DNA of 7,261 bases, from assembly GCA_003484865.1 (NCBI GenBank), contig DMZT01000159.1, positions 1-7,261 of the forward strand, given 5' to 3'. The notes beneath the pieces are model-generated. The model saw only the letters and a program-made list of their open reading frames with translations. It was not told the DNA's origin and did no database searches. The stretch is from Stenotrophomonas sp. (GTDB lineage Bacteria > Pseudomonadota > Gammaproteobacteria > Xanthomonadales > Xanthomonadaceae). Position 1 is the first letter of the stretch; each line of letters opens with the position of its first letter. Position numbers and translations under genes: made by a program. This document shows positions 5,700 to 7,261 of this stretch, piece after piece.

Positions 5700-7261
5700 G
5701 CCAAGATCGGTGACATCTGGAAGACCGGTTCGGACGAAGCCAAGATCGAGGCCGCCGGCATCACCCCGCTGCAGCCGCAGCTGGACAAGATCGCCGCGCT
5801 GAACGATACCGCCGCCATTACCCAGTACCTGCGCGACAGCCAGGCGGTGGGCCAGGGCGTGCTGTTCTCGCTGTTCGCCAATGCCGATTACAAGGATTCG
5901 GCCAACGTCATCGCCTATGTCGGCCAGGGCGGCCTCGGCCTGCCGGAGAAGGGCTACTACTTCGACGATTCGCAGGCCAAGATCCGCGACGCCTACGTCG
6001 CCTACATCGCGCAGGTGCTGACCCTCTCCGGCGTGGACGCCGAGCAGGCCAAGACCCAGGCCAAGGCCGTGATGGACTTCGAAACGCGTCTGGCCAAGGC
6101 CTCGATGTCGCGCATCGAAATGCGTGACCCGGCCAAGCGTTACAACCCGGTCAGCGCGGCTGACGCGGACAAGCTGACCCCGAACTTCAGCTGGACCGCA
6201 TTGTTCGACACCCTGAAGGTGCCGGCCGCGCAGAAGTTCTCGATGGCCCAGCCGGGCTTCTTCGGCGAAGTGGACAAGATGCTGGCCGACGTGCCGGCCG
6301 CCACCTGGCAGGCCTACCTGCGCTTCCACACCATCGATGACGCCTCGCCGTACCTGAGCAGCGCCTTCGAAAAGGCCAACTTCGATTTCTACAGCACCAC
6401 GCTGCGTGGTCAGAAGGAAATGCAGCCGCGCTGGAAGCGCGTGCTGGAGTCGGTCAACGGCGCCATCGGCGAAGGCCTGGGCCAGATGTATGTCGATGCC
6501 GTGTTCCCGGCCGACTCCAAGGTGCAGATGCAGCACCTGGTGGAGAACCTCTCGGTGGCGCTGAAGGCGCGCCTGGAGAAGCTGGAGTGGATGAGCGAAG
6601 ACACCCGCAAGAAGGCACTGGAAAAGTGGGCCAGCTTCACCCCGAAGATCGGCTACCCGGACAAGTGGCGTGACTGGTCGGGCCTGGAAACCAACGGTGA
6701 CAGCTACCTGGGCAACATGCAGGCCGCGCGCACGTTCAACTACCGCTTCATGCTCAACAAGATCGGCAAGCCGGTCGACAAGACCGAATGGGGCATGACC
6801 CCGCAGACCGTCAACGCCTACTACAACGCCACCAAGAACGAGATCGTGTTCCCGGCGGCGATCCTGCAGGCGCCGTTCTTCGACGCCAAGGCCGATCCGG
6901 CGCTGAACTACGGCGGTATCGGTGCGGTCATCGGCCACGAGATGATGCACGGCTACGACGACTCGGGCAGCCAGTTCGCCGCCAACGGCAACTTCGACAA
7001 CTGGTGGACCGACAGCGACCGTGCCGCCTTCACCCAGCGTACCGACCAGCTGGTCGCGCAGTTCGACGGCTATGAGTCGCTGCCGGGCGTGAACGTGAAG
7101 GGCAAGCTGACCCTGGGCGAGAACATCGGCGACCTGGGTGGCCTGACCGTGGCGTACGACGCGCTGCAGATGGCGTTGAAGGAAGACCCGAAGGCCAACG
7201 TAGCGGTCGACGGCCACACGCAGGACCAGCGCTTCTTCATGAACTGGGCCACCGTGTGGCG
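4629..7261 (+). CDS. In-frame chimera: truncated anthranilate synthase I (TrpE) joined to M13 metallopeptidase, 3' end beyond window
   Basis: One frame starts at TTG 4629 (ITLEQFQQQ..., AAGGA 8 nt ahead) and reads without a stop to the window end, 877 codons. Residues 1-357 are TrpE and residues from about 358 are an M13 (neprilysin/PepO) zinc peptidase, with the switch near 5694-5710. Normal TrpE is about 490-520 residues and cytosolic; M13 enzymes are about 680-700 residues and exported. Here TrpE loses its last 130 or so residues and M13 loses its signal peptide and roughly its first 120-150 residues. A working bifunctional enzyme is unlikely: half the chorismate site is gone and the peptidase would be kept in the cytosol. 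Possible explanations are a genomic deletion or recombination between two same-strand genes, or an assembly misjoin. Frame continuity was checked codon by codon across the join, and the frame is in phase on both sides. Confidence 0.8.
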   Translation, partial: MITLEQFQQQAAEGHTRIPVVREVLSDLDTPLSVYLKLADGPHTYLFESVEGGERFGRYSIIGLPARRVYAFHGHTLTISESGTVVETREVADPFTEVEALRSAHSVPKLAGLPGFTGGLVGWFGFECIGYIEPRLAPPRGRDELGTPDILLLHSEELAVFDNLKGRLYLIVHADPGQPGAWDHAQAKLDALVATLRAPGAGYPAPITRDVLDENDFVSGFTREGFIAAVDKSKEYIRAGDIFQVVLSQRLSVPFKARPVDVYRALRALNPSPYMYFLDTGDVQVVGSSPEILVRLQDGEVTVRPIAGTRPRGATVEEDNALEVELLADPKERAEHLMLIDLGRNDAGRVSKAGTVEAKIGDIWKTGSDEAKIEAAGITPLQPQLDKIAALNDTAAITQYLRDSQAVGQGVLFSLFANADYKDSANVIAYVGQGGLGLPEKGYYFDDSQAKIRDAYVAYIAQVLTLSGVDAEQAKTQAKAVMDFETRLAKASMSRIEMRDPAKRYNPVSAADADKLTPNFSWTALFDTLKVPAAQKFSMAQPGFFGEVDKMLADVPAATWQAYLRFHTIDDASPYLSSAFEKANFDFYSTTLRGQKEMQPRWKRVLESVNGAIGEGLGQMYVDAVFPADSKVQMQHLVENLSVALKARLEKLEWMSEDTRKKALEKWASFTPKIGYPDKWRDWSGLETNGDSYLGNMQAARTFNYRFMLNKIGKPVDKTEWGMTPQTVNAYYNATKNEIVFPAAILQAPFFDAKADPALNYGGIGAVIGHEMMHGYDDSGSQFAANGNFDNWWTDSDRAAFTQRTDQLVAQFDGYESLPGVNVKGKLTLGENIGDLGGLTVAYDALQMALKEDPKANVAVDGHTQDQRFFMNWATVW
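5697..5748 (+). repeat. 13-bp direct repeat at the trpE/M13 join
   Basis: GAAGCCAAGATCG occurs at 5697-5709 and again at 5736-5748, exactly 39 bp (13 codons) apart, in the same frame (EAKI both times). The first copy spans the point where TrpE similarity ends. It may mark the recombination point or be an ordinary coincidence within the M13 gene. Confidence 0.6.
5700..7261 (+). pseudogene. M13 family zinc metallopeptidase portion (5'-truncated, runs off window)
   Basis: M13 peptidases (neprilysin, PepO) cleave small peptides and in Xanthomonadaceae are usually exported with a signal peptide or lipobox. The fragment begins at IGDIWKTGSDEAKIEAAG, which aligns with the N-terminal helical part of such proteins. 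It continues through QGGLGLPEKGYYF, NAYY (chimera residues 729-732, substrate binding), and IGHEMMHGYDD with the zinc motif HEMMH (770-774). Then comes GENIGDLGG with the third zinc ligand Glu831 and Asp835. All catalytic residues in view are intact. The signal peptide and the region normally holding 'DDFYxYxNGxW' are absent. About 60 more residues would be expected after the window. Codon use becomes even more uniform here (nearly all Lys AAG, Ile ATC) than in the trpE half, consistent with two different source genes. Confidence 0.85.

Noticed and set aside
4059..7217. A 1052-residue minus-strand open frame opposite the regulator end, trpE and the M13 portion
   Set aside because: It is the mirror of G/C-rich third positions in real plus-strand genes. 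Its protein is rich in R, H, G and V with no domain, and known family motifs read on the other strand.
4629..7261. A purposeful bifunctional anthranilate synthase-peptidase enzyme
   Set aside because: Both halves are broken at the join, act in different compartments and have no biochemical link; a rearrangement or misassembly explains it better.

Overview
The window looks like chromosomal DNA of a Stenotrophomonas (Xanthomonadaceae) relative. It is GC-rich with strong G/C third-codon bias. It opens with two GTAG-headed palindromes of the kind known as SMAG/REP elements in S. maltophilia, and the recognisable proteins (YegS-type lipid kinase, TrpE, M13 peptidase) resemble Xanthomonadaceae versions. 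The taxonomic call is made from memory of these families, without any search.

Layout. Positions 1-268 are non-coding: two SMAG-type hairpins, a leftward intrinsic terminator with no visible gene to serve, and the yegS upstream region. yegS (269-1201, +) encodes a diacylglycerol-kinase-fold lipid kinase. It converges on a compact leftward three-gene cluster (3190 to 1265): a lipoprotein, a small two-helix membrane protein, and a secreted coiled-coil/beta protein. All three are cell-envelope proteins of unknown function with gaps of 29 and 10 bp. Divergent from this cluster, across a 100-bp gap, is a LuxR-type HTH regulator (3291-4415, +).

The right part is the most unusual. A 213-bp gap carries a strong GC hairpin, a candidate promoter and a short reading frame with the residues WWRWW (tandem Trp codons). 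It sits just upstream of trpE, as expected of a tryptophan attenuation leader. The trpE frame starts at TTG 4629 and reads as normal anthranilate synthase component I for about 357 codons. It then passes in frame, near 5694-5710, into the middle of an M13 (neprilysin/PepO-like) zinc metallopeptidase, which stays open to the window end. The TrpE half lacks its C-terminal catalytic core and the M13 half lacks its signal peptide and N-terminal part. The join is therefore best read as a deletion or recombination scar, or an assembly misjoin, rather than a designed bifunctional enzyme. A 13-bp direct repeat lies at the join.

How the genes relate: the envelope cluster and the divergent regulator may form one regulated unit. 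The trp leader would place whatever follows it, here the chimera, under tryptophan-responsive control. No insertion sequence, tRNA, rRNA or CRISPR array was seen.
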